A stretch of DNA of 64,000 nt. It comes from Diospyros lotus (lineage: Eukaryota > Streptophyta > Magnoliopsida > Ericales > Ebenaceae). Shown piece by piece: positions 44,238 through 56,079 of the stretch (the first letter of the stretch is position 1; each line of letters starts with the position of its first letter). Below the pieces are notes generated by a model. It saw nothing but the letters and a program-made list of their open reading frames with translations. It was not told where the DNA came from and ran no database searches. The stretch spans positions 30,495,119 through 30,559,118 of the forward strand of contig NC_068350.1 in the NCBI RefSeq assembly GCF_014633365.1. The letters run 5' to 3'. A program made the translations under genes and the position numbers.

Positions 44238-46883
44238 CTAAAGATCATCGTGGAGGAGAGAGACCTCTCGAGGTTGCTTCTTCTTGCAACCCCAACGGCA
44301 TGTCCAAGAGCACAAGGAGTTGAAGATCCTAAGCCTTTTGGAGTGGAGGGATATGATGTTTGATGTTGAAGGAGACTTGGAAAGAACAATTGCATACCCG
44401 TCATCCATGTAGTCTGTTCCTTGGGGGAACAGCTGCCAGAGAAGGCTTCCACCCCCGCTCCCTCCTTTCTTGACGGAATCCAGGAGGATCTTGTACACCG
44501 TACTGATAAGGGCGTCCCTGAATGAAGAATTGTAGCCCGGGTCTGTTGCAGATACGCCAAATTCAGCAAATAAAACCGGCATGCCTAGAAAGTTCTCGGC
44601 ATCCTCAATGTGGGCTTGCATCCATGACTTGAAAAATGGGATATGAGCATCGGAAATTGCTCGTGAAATCCTTGGTAAGACATTTCGTATTCTAGTCAGA
44701 ATCTCCCACACCACTTGGAAGAAGCAAAAAGAAGTCACATAATATAGGTACAAACAAATATCCATCTGCCGATGCACAATGTGACATAAATCCTAGAGAA
44801 GACACCATATCTGAATGGTTTTAAATATGGATTCTTAGAACTACTAAATGAATCAGAGATTCAAAAGCATCAAGCGTCAGCAAATTGAAATTTCAGAGAT
44901 CATTCTGTTAGGAGGATTTCATGTACGTACCAAGAGTCTGCATAGATGTGAACTGAGGCAAAATCAACGCCAAGAGCCTGATGGTTCCTGATAAAGTCAG
45001 TCCCAACTTGTTGAGCATATGTATTTGGGTTGAAGTGAACCTTGTTTGGTGTTGAGGGACCATAAAATCCTTCTAACCCAATATCTACTAAGTGCTTTGG
45101 ATCAATGCTCTTCACATAGACTGCCATTTCTTCTATCCATGCCTAAAAAATAATGCTATCTACTTTACTCAAAAATACTCTCTTGAGAAATATACTTCTT
45201 AAACAGTATATTTTTAGTCGTGATTTTCTTGTGTACAAGTTTAACAACTCATTGCCAGTGTTCTACTATATTAACTGAAAATTTAGGCAAAATTGTAGCT
45301 AGTGAAGAAAACATACCTGAAGTCTGTCCCCAGAAGGATCCGAGGTGCACCGTGGCTCATTCATTAGTTCCCAGGAAAAAATTGTCGGATCATCCTTGTA
45401 AGTAATGTTGGTGAATGTATTCGCTCTATTAAGCACCGTCTAGATAGTTTATATATTGGAGGGAGGGAGAGAGTTAGATTCACACTTATAATTCAAGGAT
45501 TTTAATGATCAAAACTATTTACAAATTTCAAAACTTGTTTAGTTCAGAAGTTGTTCGATGAACATATCCATGACAAGGAAAACAGTGAGAAACATGCCTT
45601 AACATGGGCCTTGTAGTAGCTTCTGAGAGTTGGGTGACTGAAAAAATCATCATCTGAAGTCAATTTCAACCCAGCAGCTTTACCCCATTTCACATATTGT
45701 GCTTTGCCACCATATGCATCCCAGTTGTTAGCTAATGACAATATGAGCCTGATCTTATGCTTCTTTGCCTCACTTACAACAAAATCCAAGGCCTGTAATT
45801 CATTGAACAAGAAATTGAGAAACGTGATAAATGCTTACTAGTTGCCCTATTTATAGTTATTAGTCACCAAAATTTGGGACCTACATATCAGAGCACCATC
45901 AAGTACAGAAGCACATTCAAAATCTCTAGCCATTCTATAGAACTAAATTAGATAATCAACTTCCAGTGCTACTTAGAAGATTCTATATTTTGGTGGTTCA
46001 ATAAGAAAACCATGAACAAGTTCAAGCCTACTAACTAGTTTCTTTCTCACCTTAGCCTGCCTTTATTCTTCTACTAAAAAGGCATCAAAATATAGTTAAT
46101 AAGTAAGCAAGCTATTCTTCTTATGGTATGCTAATTTTCTAGCAAATGCGATTTGAAAACCTGCCATAAATCATTATTTCATGAGCTTGCTAGCCAGTGA
46201 GTAGGGAATGTTGAAATAGAGCATGGATGTCGGTGTGCATTCCATAAATCATTCTTTCATGAGCTTGCTAGCCAGTGAGCAGGGAATGTTGAAATAGAGC
46301 ATGAATGTCCGTGTGCATTTCACTAACATGAAAATCGTGAAACAGGAATTACCTTGAAGATGTCTTCATCATAGACAGATGGCGATTTTTGAAGAGCTCG
46401 CCATTGGCCATCATTGAAAGCCCATGTGCGACAAACTGTCAGACCAACAGAAGACGCCTGCTGGAAGACCTCACTGACCTTTCCCCTTGTGGATTGATCC
46501 ACAGCAAATACCATCAACCAGTAAGTGTTGAACCCATTAACATAAAAGGGCTGGCCATTGACCACAAATTGGTTCTTTTGTTTCTGCACCATGGTCCATG
46601 CATCCGCTTCCTTTTCCCCAAATTCATAACTCCTACATCCACGAAAAGATGCATCAGAAAAGAAAAGAAAAACTTCATTCATTCTAATAAAAATAACTTC
46701 CAGAAAGTACCCATGGTTTATGCTAGAATAGGCCAATTCACCATCTGATCCCTCCAGCACTAATTCCAGATTTTCTTCCCCATTGACCCCCGAAACAGTG
46801 TGGCTCAAAATTTGGGAGAAAATCACAAGAAATGCAGTGTGGTAAGCTTTCAGAAATCTGAGGTTTCGCTTATCAGTATCCAT
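44238..46883 (-). CDS. MAN6: mannan endo-1,4-beta-mannosidase (GH5), MAN6-like, intact
   Basis: A secreted GH5 enzyme that cuts beta-1,4-mannan backbones in cell walls. Exons (minus): 46883-46711, 46632-46353, 45792-45598, 45439-45317, 45142-44931, 44670-44238; total 1416 nt, 471 residues, no stop; all phases fit. Start [20 protein letters not shown] with a hydrophobic signal segment. Conserved parts: [62 protein letters not shown] (acid/base Glu), [33 protein letters not shown] (nucleophile Glu), [15 protein letters not shown], and a Cys-rich tail [14 protein letters not shown]. The exon 3 donor is AAG|GCATGT (a GC-AG intron); others are GT-AG. The symbol is by resemblance to Arabidopsis MAN6. 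Confidence 0.92.
45595..45600 (-). other. non-canonical GC splice donor in the mannanase gene
   Basis: After HVK (exon 3) the minus strand reads AAG|GCATGT. The next exon starts TVLNRANTF after ATCTAG at 45440-45445. Both sides fit the protein only with this junction. Confidence 0.8.
46164..46319. repeat. 78-bp tandem duplication in mannanase intron 2
   Basis: CCATAAATCATTATTTCATG (46164) is repeated at 46242 with CCATAAATCATTCTTTCATG, followed in both by GAGCTTGCTAGCCAGTGAG and more; a few differences in 78 bp. Confidence 0.9.
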
Positions 46884-46926
46884 GCTTTTCGGGTCCACAC
46901 CCCCAATGCAAAATTTTCTTGAACAG

Positions 46927-46938
46927 CATATATATAAA
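46927..46938 (-). promoter_or_regulatory. TATA-like box of the mannanase gene
   Basis: TTTATATATATG on the minus strand, about 45-55 bp before the ATG. This leaves a very short 5' UTR, so the assignment is tentative. Confidence 0.35.
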
Positions 46939-46969
46939 TGTACATATATTTGTGTGTGAGTGAAGATCA

Positions 46970-48866
46970 TGTGACGACCTTTGAAGCAAAGGAAATTATC
47001 TATCTTTATCCCTCCTCCTTCCCAAATTGTTTTGTTTCATATAAGGATACACAAAGAAATAAAAAAACAGAGTAAAGATAAACAAAAGCCTCTCTCCATC
47101 TGTTTTTCCTTTTCAGTCCCTTTCTTTTCCTAACTTCTTTGCTTGCCTTAATCTCTTCGTTCTTTGTTCTTACCGGAAGAAGCAAGAAGTGAGATTAATC
47201 CCAATAAGGCAGGAAACCAAGTTTTTTGCAGCATTAAATTTGGGTATTTCTAATCTTCCATTATTATTATTATGACCAGTAGTTGAAATGTCGCATTCAG
47301 GAGCATTTGTTGGAAGCATCAAAGCTTGGCCCTACTACCCATGTTCTGGGCATGAATTTGTAAACAAGATGAAGAAGAAGAAGAGGGGTTACCCGTCCGT
47401 CTACTCCAAGCGTGAAGAGAGGTTCTACTTGGCCTTAAAGCATACAACTCCATGATTTTGCAAAGCCCTTCAGCAAGACAAGGCCCATAGGTAAAGGTGC
47501 ATTGCCCCGACTATTGCCAGCGTATGATATATATATATATATGTATGTATATACATCCAGGCGTAATGAAGATCCTCAAAAACCACTTGCAATTTGGAAA
47601 CCAGGAATACCTTTTCACGGAGAGAGGTAGAGATGTGTGTCTCCGTTTGAGATAAATACTGAACTATTTGATGGAGCAGTTCTCTCATCTCTAGTGTTGT
47701 TGCCTTTTCTGTTTTTTTTTTTTTTTTTTTTTTCCCTTCTTATGCTGGTAAATTGGAAGTTTTTGCTGGAAGTCCTAGAAATAACTTAGACAAAAACCAA
47801 GAAAATTCCAGAAATAACCTTTTTGCAATAAAAAAAAGAAAATATAAATTGAAAACAAAAATAGGACACTAATAATTAGGTTAAAATCTTTTGTCAGATT
47901 TATAAGTTGAATGCATGAAAAAATCAATTTTGTTTGAGGATGGAGTTTGGTCCAAATTCCATTGCCAATGGGTTATTTAGCGGAGAGAGAGGGGGAAGAT
48001 GATGAGGACGAGTGCTCATTTCTATTGTCGCTAATGGAGTTACAGCTTCAACATTGGTGCTAATCTCAATTGCCGTGGTCTACTTGGTGTTATAGTCTAT
48101 TCTTTGTGCACGCTCTGGAGGGGGAGGGAGGGGGTGGCGTTCTCTTAAAAAAAGACGACTTCCGAGAGAGGAAGTTCTCCTGGATAACCTGACACAAAAA
48201 TTCTTCTAGAGAATCCTAACAAGTTCTCCTAGAGAGTCACATATTGCACGCCATAATCTACTCGATCGAATCAAACTCTTAGGAAAATACATGAGAAAAC
48301 CTTTTCATGGACAACTTTGCCCCACGTCCACATTATTCTAGACAACATAACCCTTTTGAACACAAGCTCTTTTTCCTTCGAGAGACCTTTCCTCCGGGGG
48401 ACTTCTCACCAGGCCCTCTTTTAGCTTATGTCCAAGATAACACCGTGTCTTGTGGCCGAAAGAACATCTCATCCCCTATGCATGCATGCCACATGTCCCA
48501 ATCACGACCGGAGGGTATAAATACCTCTTGATCTTTCGACTTTTGGATCTTTTTTCTAGCCTTCGGACTTCTAGCACCCACACGACCATACTTCTCCCGA
48601 AGAAATCCACTTCTCCTGGATGACTTTCATAGCATACTTCACTCGCATTTTCACTTGCATCTTTGCTTCTCTATGACTTCTTCTGACTATAAGCATTAGA
48701 AGGCTTGTACCGGAGAAATCTCAATGTACCTTTTTGTTGAGTAATCTATTAAGTTATTAAAGTTTTGATTTGATGAGGAAATATAAAAATTATATTAAGT
48801 GATGGTGACCAAAATAATGTGTTAAGATTAAAGAATGGTTGTAAAAATAATGAAGATATTTATATA
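46970..48866. other. non-coding region right of the mannanase gene
   Basis: Holds a poly-T tract (about 47710-47733), a G-rich stretch near 48115-48135 and a TATA-like GAGGGTATAAATACC at 48511-48525 on the plus strand. The last suggests an old LTR promoter. The part 48700-48866 continues right of 55071, split by the next element. No gene. Confidence 0.4.
48862..48866. repeat. target-site duplication ATATA (left, low complexity)
   Basis: Matches ATATA at 55067-55071, but TA-rich surroundings make this weak. Confidence 0.5.
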
Positions 48867-50196
48867 TGTTGTTGCCAAAATACAACAATTAAAATTTGTG
48901 ATGTGGGATCTACTAGAACTCGGTGTCAGGTGAAGTTAGGTTGCCGTAAGAGATGTCGCCTCAAGGGAGATTGCCGCTAGGATGCTCACCGCAAGAATTC
49001 GCCACTAGCTCTTGCCACAAGTTCTCGCCACTAGGTCTTGCGACAAGCTCTTGCCACAAGGTCTTACTGCAAGCTTTTGCCTTCGCCACTAGGTCTTGCC
49101 GCAAGCTTTTGCCTTCGCCACAAGGTCTCACCACAAGCTTTCTCCTTCGCCGCTAGGTTCACCGCAAGGATTAACCTTCGCCGCTAGGTTTGCCGCAAGT
49201 TTTTGCCTTCGCCGCAAGGATTTAACCTTGCTAATGCTCAAAAAATAGGTTAAAACGCTCGCAAGAATCTTTCTTAGCAAAGACCCTCCGATACCAAAGT
49301 TAATCTCGAATCCCAATGACTATTCACGAAAATAGTAAAAGTGCATTCAAAGTGTCTAGATTTTATCAAAACTGAAAGTCCTTTTCAATGTCCTATAGAT
49401 GGGTATTTATAGGGCACAATTCTCAAGAATGCTTGGTACTGACACGTGTCGCTTGTTGAATGAACCATGTTCAAGGTGTGTGGTTGCAATCAAGTCTTTG
49501 CTGCAAGGCCTTGCGGCACACTGTCGCAAGGGCTTGCCACAAGGCTCTTTAGCCACAAGGCTTCGCCACTAGCTTTTCCGCCACAAGGTTTTGCCACTAG
49601 CTCTCACCACAAGCTTTTTTTCCATAAGGTTTCGCAGCAAGGCTTTAACTTCGCCGCTACCTCTAGCCGCAAGGCTTCCCTACTAGCTCTTTCGCCACAA
49701 GGCTTTGCCACTGGCTCTTCTGCCACAAGGCTTCACCACTAGCTCTTTCGCCACAAGGCTTCGCCACTAGCTCTTTCGCCACAAGGTTTCGCCATTAGCT
49801 CTTCCGCCACAAGGCGTTGCCACTAGTTCTTCCGCCATAAGGCTTTTCCACTAGCTCTCACCACAAGGTTTTGCCACTAGCTCTTTCATCACAAGACTTT
49901 GCCACTAGCTCTTCTGCCACAAGGTTTCGCCACTAGCTCTTTCGCCACAAGGTTTCGCCACTAGCTCTTTCGCCCCAAGGCTTCGCCATTAGCTCTTCTA
50001 CAACAAGGCTTTGCCACTAGTTCTCGCCACAAGGTTTTTTACCACAAGGCTTCACCACTAGCTTTTGCCACAAGGTTCTACCACAAAAGAGGCTCATGGC
50101 ACACTGCCACAAGTGGGCTTGTGGCATATTGCAGCGAGCCTTATTTTTTCTTTAAAAATTCTCATTTTTTCTCAACCTATTTTTCATGACACAAAA
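48867..50196 (-). mobile_element. 3' LTR (about 1330 bp) of the minisatellite-LTR element
   Basis: 49485-50100 is an irregular tandem array of GCCACTAGCTCTTTCGCCACAAGGCTTC-type units, shortened here to GCCACTAGCTCTTTCGCCAC. The left part (48950-49230) has related GCCGCAAG/GCCACTAG units. Boundary uncertain by a few bases. Confidence 0.75.
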
Positions 50197-51500
50197 ATTG
50201 CCCCCCACTCTTCTGTTTTGTCTTTAGACAAAATTTGAAGAGTAAAATATCAACCAAGCAACCGGGTTTAGCACCTAAACTCAATCAAGGGTTCCAGGAT
50301 ACCCAAAGATCTTATGTCGACCGGGGGCTTAGGTACCAGATTATCTCTGGGCAACCAGGCCCTCGAGAGATAAGTTCCGCTACGGGATTCTTATTGAGTG
50401 TCCGAGCTTGTCGGGAGGCCTAGACGCCGGATCAGCCAAGGAGTCGGGTCTAGCTTGGGAGCATAGCATCGGACTCAGTCAAGGGATCCCTACGAGCCTG
50501 CGGGCATAATGTTCGGAGCGTCCAATGATCCCATGATGGATTATTGTGTTCTCCATGTCTGTCTTTCGGGATTGGTTTACCTCAGGGAATCTGGGTTTGG
50601 CCAGTGGTCTGGCGCGGCATTCCTACCAAACATCCGAGTTTTCCAGGAGACCTAGGTGCCAGATCGACCAAGGAGTTGAGTCTAGCTTAAAAGACATAGC
50701 ACCCAACTCAAACAAGGGATCTAGGTGAGTCTGCGGGCATAAGCATCGGATGTTCTGCTGATCCCGAGCCAACTCATGGTCATAGGGACCAGATTGCAAC
50801 TGGGTGACTCAACTCTGATAAACGGGATCATGGAAGAACTATCATAGGGTTGATGTCTCTTCTTGCTTTCCTTAGGCCAGTCTCCCTTAGGGGATTTGGG
50901 TTTGGCCAGTGGTCCAGCGCGGGATTCCTACCAGGCATCCGAGTTTGCCGAAAGACTTAGGCGCCAGATCAACTAAGAAGTTGGGTCTAGCCAAAAAGTC
51001 ATAGCACTGAACTCAAACGAGGGATCCGGGTGAGTCTGCGGGCATAGGCATTGGATCCTCTGGTGATCCTGACCCAGCTCGTAGTCATTGGCACCGGATT
51101 GCCACTGGGTGACTTAGCCTTTGGGAGCGGTCTTATGCTAGAGCTATCAGGTGATCACTTCACTTCTTTTCCAGCTTCCTAGGGCCAGTCTTCCTCAGGG
51201 AATCTGGGTTTGGCCAGTGGTCCGGTGCAGGATTCCTACCAGACATCCGAGTTTCCTAGGAGACCTAGGCGCTAGATCGACCAAGGAGTTGGATCTAGTC
51301 AAAAAGGCATAGCAACTAACTCAAGCGAGGGATTTGGGTGAGTTTGCGGGCATAGGCATCGGATGTTTTGGTGATCCCGGGCTAACTTGTGGTCATCGAC
51401 ACCAGATTGCCCCTAAGCGACTTGACTTTCAGAAGCAAGCTGTGCTTGAGCCGTCGTACCTGCATGACACATACAAATAATCTGGACTCATGGAGATTTT
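50197..51500. repeat. about 300-bp direct repeat, three to four copies
   Basis: TGGGTTTGGCCAGTGGT recurs at about 50590, 50889 and 51206. GAGTCTGCGGGCATA recurs at about 50728, 51030 and 51341, so the period is about 300-317 bp. The region starts with a purine tract on the minus strand beside the LTR (50197-50210). No coding sequence. Confidence 0.85.
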
Positions 51501-51869
51501 ATGTGGTTCGGCTTATAGTTTAGCCTACTCCACAAAAATACATGGGATATATTCTTTTATTTATTGAGGGATGTTATTACAATGGAAAGTTAAAGACAAT
51601 TATGGCCTCCAGCTGGGTCAAGTAACGCTTCTGATGACAAGCTTGATTCTACGTCTCGTGCTTCGTCCCTTCCCCTGGGGTTAAAGTTGGGAAGTACCTC
51701 TCAAGGTGCACGGTGTTCCAAGCTTTTCCTATTGCCTCGCCTTATAGTGTCGATAATGTGCACATGTTAGGGCCTAATTTCTTTTGAATTTTGTAAGGTT
51801 TTTCGCACTTCGGGCTGGGTTTTCCTTCCTTTTCTATTACCTTCCCCTACGTCTAAAATTTCCATTTGG

Positions 51870-53271
51870 ATGATAAATTGTTCTACTCAGTCGAACAACT
51901 CAGTCATAGAATTTGGCTCGGAGAAGGCTAAGGATCTTCTAAGCGGAGCATATGTAGTTTTGTTTAGAAGGGTTGACACTGCCAATCCAATTGGGAAATC
52001 CCTTACTTCATGCGTTGCAGCTCTGAACCATTCGACGTATTGCTTTAGGGATTCATTCGTCTTTTGCTGTAAGCTTATTAGATATATTGCACTTTTCTTC
52101 TTCGGGAGATAGGCAGAGAATGCATTTAGGAATTCTTTCTTCAACTATCTGAATGATCGTATATGTCTTGCTGGTAATTCAGTGAACAATTGCTGAGCTT
52201 GTCTCACCAGGGAGAGTGGGAAAGCCTTGCACCTAGTGACCTCACTCCATCCATGTAACACGGCCACTGCGACAAAATATTGTAAGTGTTTCTCGGGGTC
52301 CTCCCTTCCTGAGTATACCGAAAGCTGTGGCAGTTCGAACCCTGGTTGCACTGGTTGCCTCTAGAGTTCGTCCAATAGAGGGAACTCTTTTGGGGGAGTT
52401 ACCTTTAGCACCATCATTACCTGGTTCTGCTCTAGTACCTCTTCTATGAGGCGTTTGATGTCTGGCACGCTGAGTGTTTCCTGTTTCGCTTCATTTTGGC
52501 AAAAAGATGGATCATAAGGAACTCCTGAATAGGTGTTTTCTACTGTTTCTCTACACGTGCGAGCTTTTCTTACTCTCAAGCTTTTCTTACTCTCATGCTA
52601 TTTTTCCTTCTCGAGTCCGTTACTTCTAGGACTTGACTATTTAGCCCTAGAGTTCTGATTCTTATCCCCTGTCGAGAAGCCCTTGAAGGGTTGTCTTGGG
52701 ATCTCCGATGTTCTGCCCTCGTATCGATTTGTCCCATGTGAGGAATGTGAATGTCCAGGATTAGTTCATGTAACAAAGCAGTGACTTCCTATAGTCTTCT
52801 CATATTCTCCTCATTGTTCATTTTGAGTTCATAATTATGTTGTTTCAGCTCCTCAAAATTCTTCCGCAATAGTTCATAATCTGAGAGTAAGACCGTGGGT
52901 GGAGCTATTCTTGAAGTCCCCACGAGATTTCTATTTGGAATTGAAGACTGTCTAGAGGAGTGTTGTTCTTGACTAGTGGGCGCTGCATGTGGGACTTGCT
53001 TCTCTCGCCTTGTCGCATATCTTCTCAATCCAGCCACATGTGCTTCTCCTTGCTCTGAACGCTCCATGCCCCCCAGTCTGGTGGTATGGTTGCATTCGAG
53101 CATAGGAAAGTTCCCGGAATGCACATCATTATTAGAGTGATATATTGAAAATTCAGATACTGTAGAGTGCACTTGATGGGGACCTTTCGTGGCTCTTATC
53201 CTGGTACGAGCGCTTCGTCGGGCGGGATCAGGCGGGTTCGCCCAACCGGCTGATCTTGTCCCTCTCGGCAT
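51870..53271 (-). pseudogene. gag of the minisatellite-LTR element, broken
   Basis: Starts at MPRGTRSAGWANPPDPARRS (53271). A low-complexity N-terminus and a coiled stretch (NFEELKQHNYELKMNNEENM) precede the gag domain: FELPQLSVYSGREDPEKHLQ, VLHGWSEVTRCKAFPLSLVRQ, KKEFLNAFSAYLPKKKSAIY, SLQQKTNESLKQYVEWFRAA, VRDFPIGLAVSTLLN. There are stops at about 52787, 52361 and 52145 and one frame change near 52580. Pattern of motifs is close to the gag at 21-22.9 kb, so the two belong to related families. Confidence 0.8.
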
Positions 53272-53300
53272 CTTGTGTTAAGATTGGCTTTTTGTTGTGT

Positions 53301-53318
53301 TTCCCACAGATGATGCCA
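53301..53318 (-). other. primer binding site of the minisatellite-LTR element
   Basis: TGGCATCATCTGTGGGAA on the minus strand, close to the PBS of the 17.5-24 kb element (TGGCACCGTCTGTGGGAA). Confidence 0.7.
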
Positions 53319-53321
53319 AAT

Positions 53322-55066
53322 TATTGTTGCCAAAATACAATAATTAAAATTTGTGATGTGGGATCCATTAGAGCTCAATGTCAGGTGAAGTTAGGTTACC
53401 GTAAGAGATGTCGCCTCAAGAGAGATTGCCGCTAGGATGCTCGTCGCAAGAATTCGCCACTAGCTCTCGCCACTAGCTTTTGCCACAAGCTCTCGCCATT
53501 AGCTCTTGTCACTAGCTCTTGCCATAAGGTTTCGCAACTAAGTCTTGCCACAAGATCTTGCCACTAGCTTTTTCCACTAGCTCTCGCCACAAGCTCTTGC
53601 CACTAGCTCTTACCACAAGCTCTCGCCACTAGGTCTTGCCACAAGCTCTCGCCGCAAGCTCTTGCCACAAGCTCTTACCATAAGCTCTCGCCATTAGCTC
53701 TTGCCACTAGCTCTTACCACAAGCTCTTGCCATAAGGTTTCGCCACTAAGTCTCGCCACAAGCTTTTTCCTTCGCCGCTAGATCTCACCAGAAGCTTTTT
53801 CCTTCGCTGCTAGGTTCGCCACAAGGATTAACCTTCGCTGCTAGGTCTGTCACAAGCTTTTGCCTTTGTCGCTAGGTTCGCCGTAAGGATTTGGCCCTGC
53901 TGATGCTCTAAAAATGGGTCAGAAGACTCAAGGGAATCTTCCCCCGCAAAGACCCTTTGATGCCAAAGTCAGTCTCAAATCCCAATGACTATTCACGAAG
54001 ATAGTAAAAGTGCATTCAAAGTGTCTAGATTTTATCAAAATTGGAAGTCCTTTTCAATGTCCTGTAGATGGGTATTTATAGGGCATAATTCTCAAGGATG
54101 CTTGGTACTGACACGTATCGCTTGTTGAATGAACCATGTTCAAATTGTGTGGCTGCAATCAAGTTTTTGCCGCAAGGCCTTGCGGCACACTACCATAAGG
54201 CCTTGCCACAAGACTTGCCGCAACGCCACAAGCCTTGCGGCACACTGCCATAAAGGCTTGCCGCAAGGCCTTACCACAAGATTTTTTTGCCACAAGCAGC
54301 TTCGCCACAAGGCTTTGCCAATAACTCTTTTGTCACAAGGCTTCGCCACTAGTTCTTTTGCCACAAGGCTTCGCCAATAACTCTTCCGTCACAAGGCTTT
54401 GCCACTAACTCTTTCGCTACAAGACTTCGCCACTAGCTTTTCCATCACAAGGTTTTGCCACTAGCTCTCGCCACAAGCTTTTTTTTTCACAAGGTTTCGC
54501 CGCAAGGCTTTAACTTCGTCGCTAGGTCTAGCCGCAAGGCTTCGTCACAAAGCTTTGCCACTAGCTCTTTCGCCACAAGGGTTTGCCACAAGGCTTTGCC
54601 ACTAACTATTTCGCCACAAGGCTTCACCACTAGCTCTTCCGCTACAAGGTTTCGCCACTAACTCTTCCGCCACCAAGGCTTTGCCACTAGCTCTGGCCAC
54701 AAGGTTTTTTCCACAAGGCTTTGCCACTAGCTCTTCCACCACAAGGCTTTGCCACTAGCTATTTCGCCACATGGCTTCGCCACTAGCTCTTCCGCCACAA
54801 GGCTTCGCCACTAGCTCTTTCGCCATAAGGCTTCGCCACTAGCTCTTCCGCCACAAGGATTTGCCACTAGTTCTCGCCACAAGGTTTTCTTCGCCACTAG
54901 CTCTTGCCACAAGATTCTGCCACAAAGGATTCTCGTGACACACTACTGCAAGGCCCTTACGGCAAGCCCTTTGCTGCAAATGGGCTTGTGGCACACTGCT
55001 GCGAGCCTTTTTATTTTTTCTTTAAAAAATTTCATTTTTTCTCAACCTGTTTTTCATGGCACAACA
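53322..55066 (-). mobile_element. 5' LTR (about 1745 bp) of the minisatellite-LTR element
   Basis: Carries two repeat fields: about 53450-53770 (GCCACTAGCTCTTGCCACAA-like) and 54160-54950 (GCCACAAGGCTTCGCCACTA-like). A perfect 20-bp palindrome lies at 54168-54187. Confidence 0.75.
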
Positions 55067-55071
55067 ATATA

Positions 55072-56040
55072 TATATATATATTAATCAAGTAAGTCAAAT
55101 TTTCAGTCGAGTATCATTCTATATTAATTGAGTAATGAAGTAATATATCTAATTAGGTCAAAATGTTGTTTATTTAAATTGAGTAAAATGCTTCATATAA
55201 TTGAGTAATTATGTGATCAAATTCCTATATTCAAGTAAAAATCTAACTTACCCGAGTAATGCTTTTGCTAGATAAACCTTGAATTATTTTCAATTATGGT
55301 ATGATAATTTAATTGAGTGTATTTTATTTGTAATCAAGTAAGCATAAGTTGTATAAAAGATAATCGATTACAAATCTTTAGTGTATTTGAGTAAAAATCA
55401 AATGTACTCGACTAAATAGACCTTTGTATTCGAGTAGATAGTTTAAGTTTTTGGCAATGCAAAATTAATCAAGTATATAGTTTTTGTAATCAAGTACATA
55501 TCTTATACAACCTGTACCTTCTCTTGTATATTTTATTCACATTTTTTTGTGATCTTGTAAAGGTTAAGCTTGATCCTAATAAAAGGCATTAGTTGTGGCT
55601 AATCATGTTAGAAAAAATCATTGTTTGTAAATGTTTGTAACTAAGCTTGTTTTAAAAGTTATCCAAATAAGTTGATTGGATAAAATCATTGGTAAGGAGG
55701 GTAGTGGAGTAGGCATAGTCAAACCACTATAGATTTTGTGTGTTGCATTCTTTCAATTTATTTTTACTCACTGTTTCAAGTTCCTATTTTTTAAAAAGGG
55801 CTTAAGCTAATAAAGTTTTATACTTTTAACTAGATTTTGTCTTGTAGAAGCTCTCTCAAGACTATATCAACTCTCCCAGACAATGGAGACTCTCCCAAAC
55901 AACTTTCTCTTGGACAAACATCAGTTGTCTCGAACAACAGATTGAGCCCCTTCAAAATTATGCTAGTTTCTCCCAGATAAGCCATGTTCTTCCGCCAGGT
56001 TCTACTGACTTCTGGAACTCTTCATTTGATATAAATTTTA
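55072..56040. other. AT-rich DNA, possible old Copia LTR end
   Basis: Contains repeated GAGTAA/TCAAGTA words. At about 55690-55750 it has GAGTAGGCATAGTCAAACCACTATAGATTTTGTGTGTTG, whose first part resembles the corresponding region of the Sirevirus-type LTR at 13.8-15.0 kb. Probably an older LTR into which the element inserted. Confidence 0.3.
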
Positions 56041-56079
56041 ATTGTTGTATTCAAACAATAACAACTAATCTTCATCACA

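Larger units (their letters stand above)
48867..55066 (-). mobile_element. non-autonomous gag-only Gypsy element with minisatellite LTRs
   Basis: LTRs at 48867-50196 and 53322-55066 share a start (TTGCCAAAATACAA, GTGATGTGGGATC, GGTGAAGTTAGGTT) and an end (TTTTTTCTCAACCT, TTTTTCATG). They differ in length, 1330 versus 1745 bp, through copy number of internal repeats. On the minus strand, PBS and gag follow the right LTR. No protease, RT, RNase H or integrase is seen. A ~300-bp repeat fills the 3' region. Confidence 0.8.

Noticed and set aside
49485..50100. CRISPR-like array of short repeats
   Set aside because: Units are directly adjacent, irregular and without unique spacers, and sit in an LTR of a plant element.
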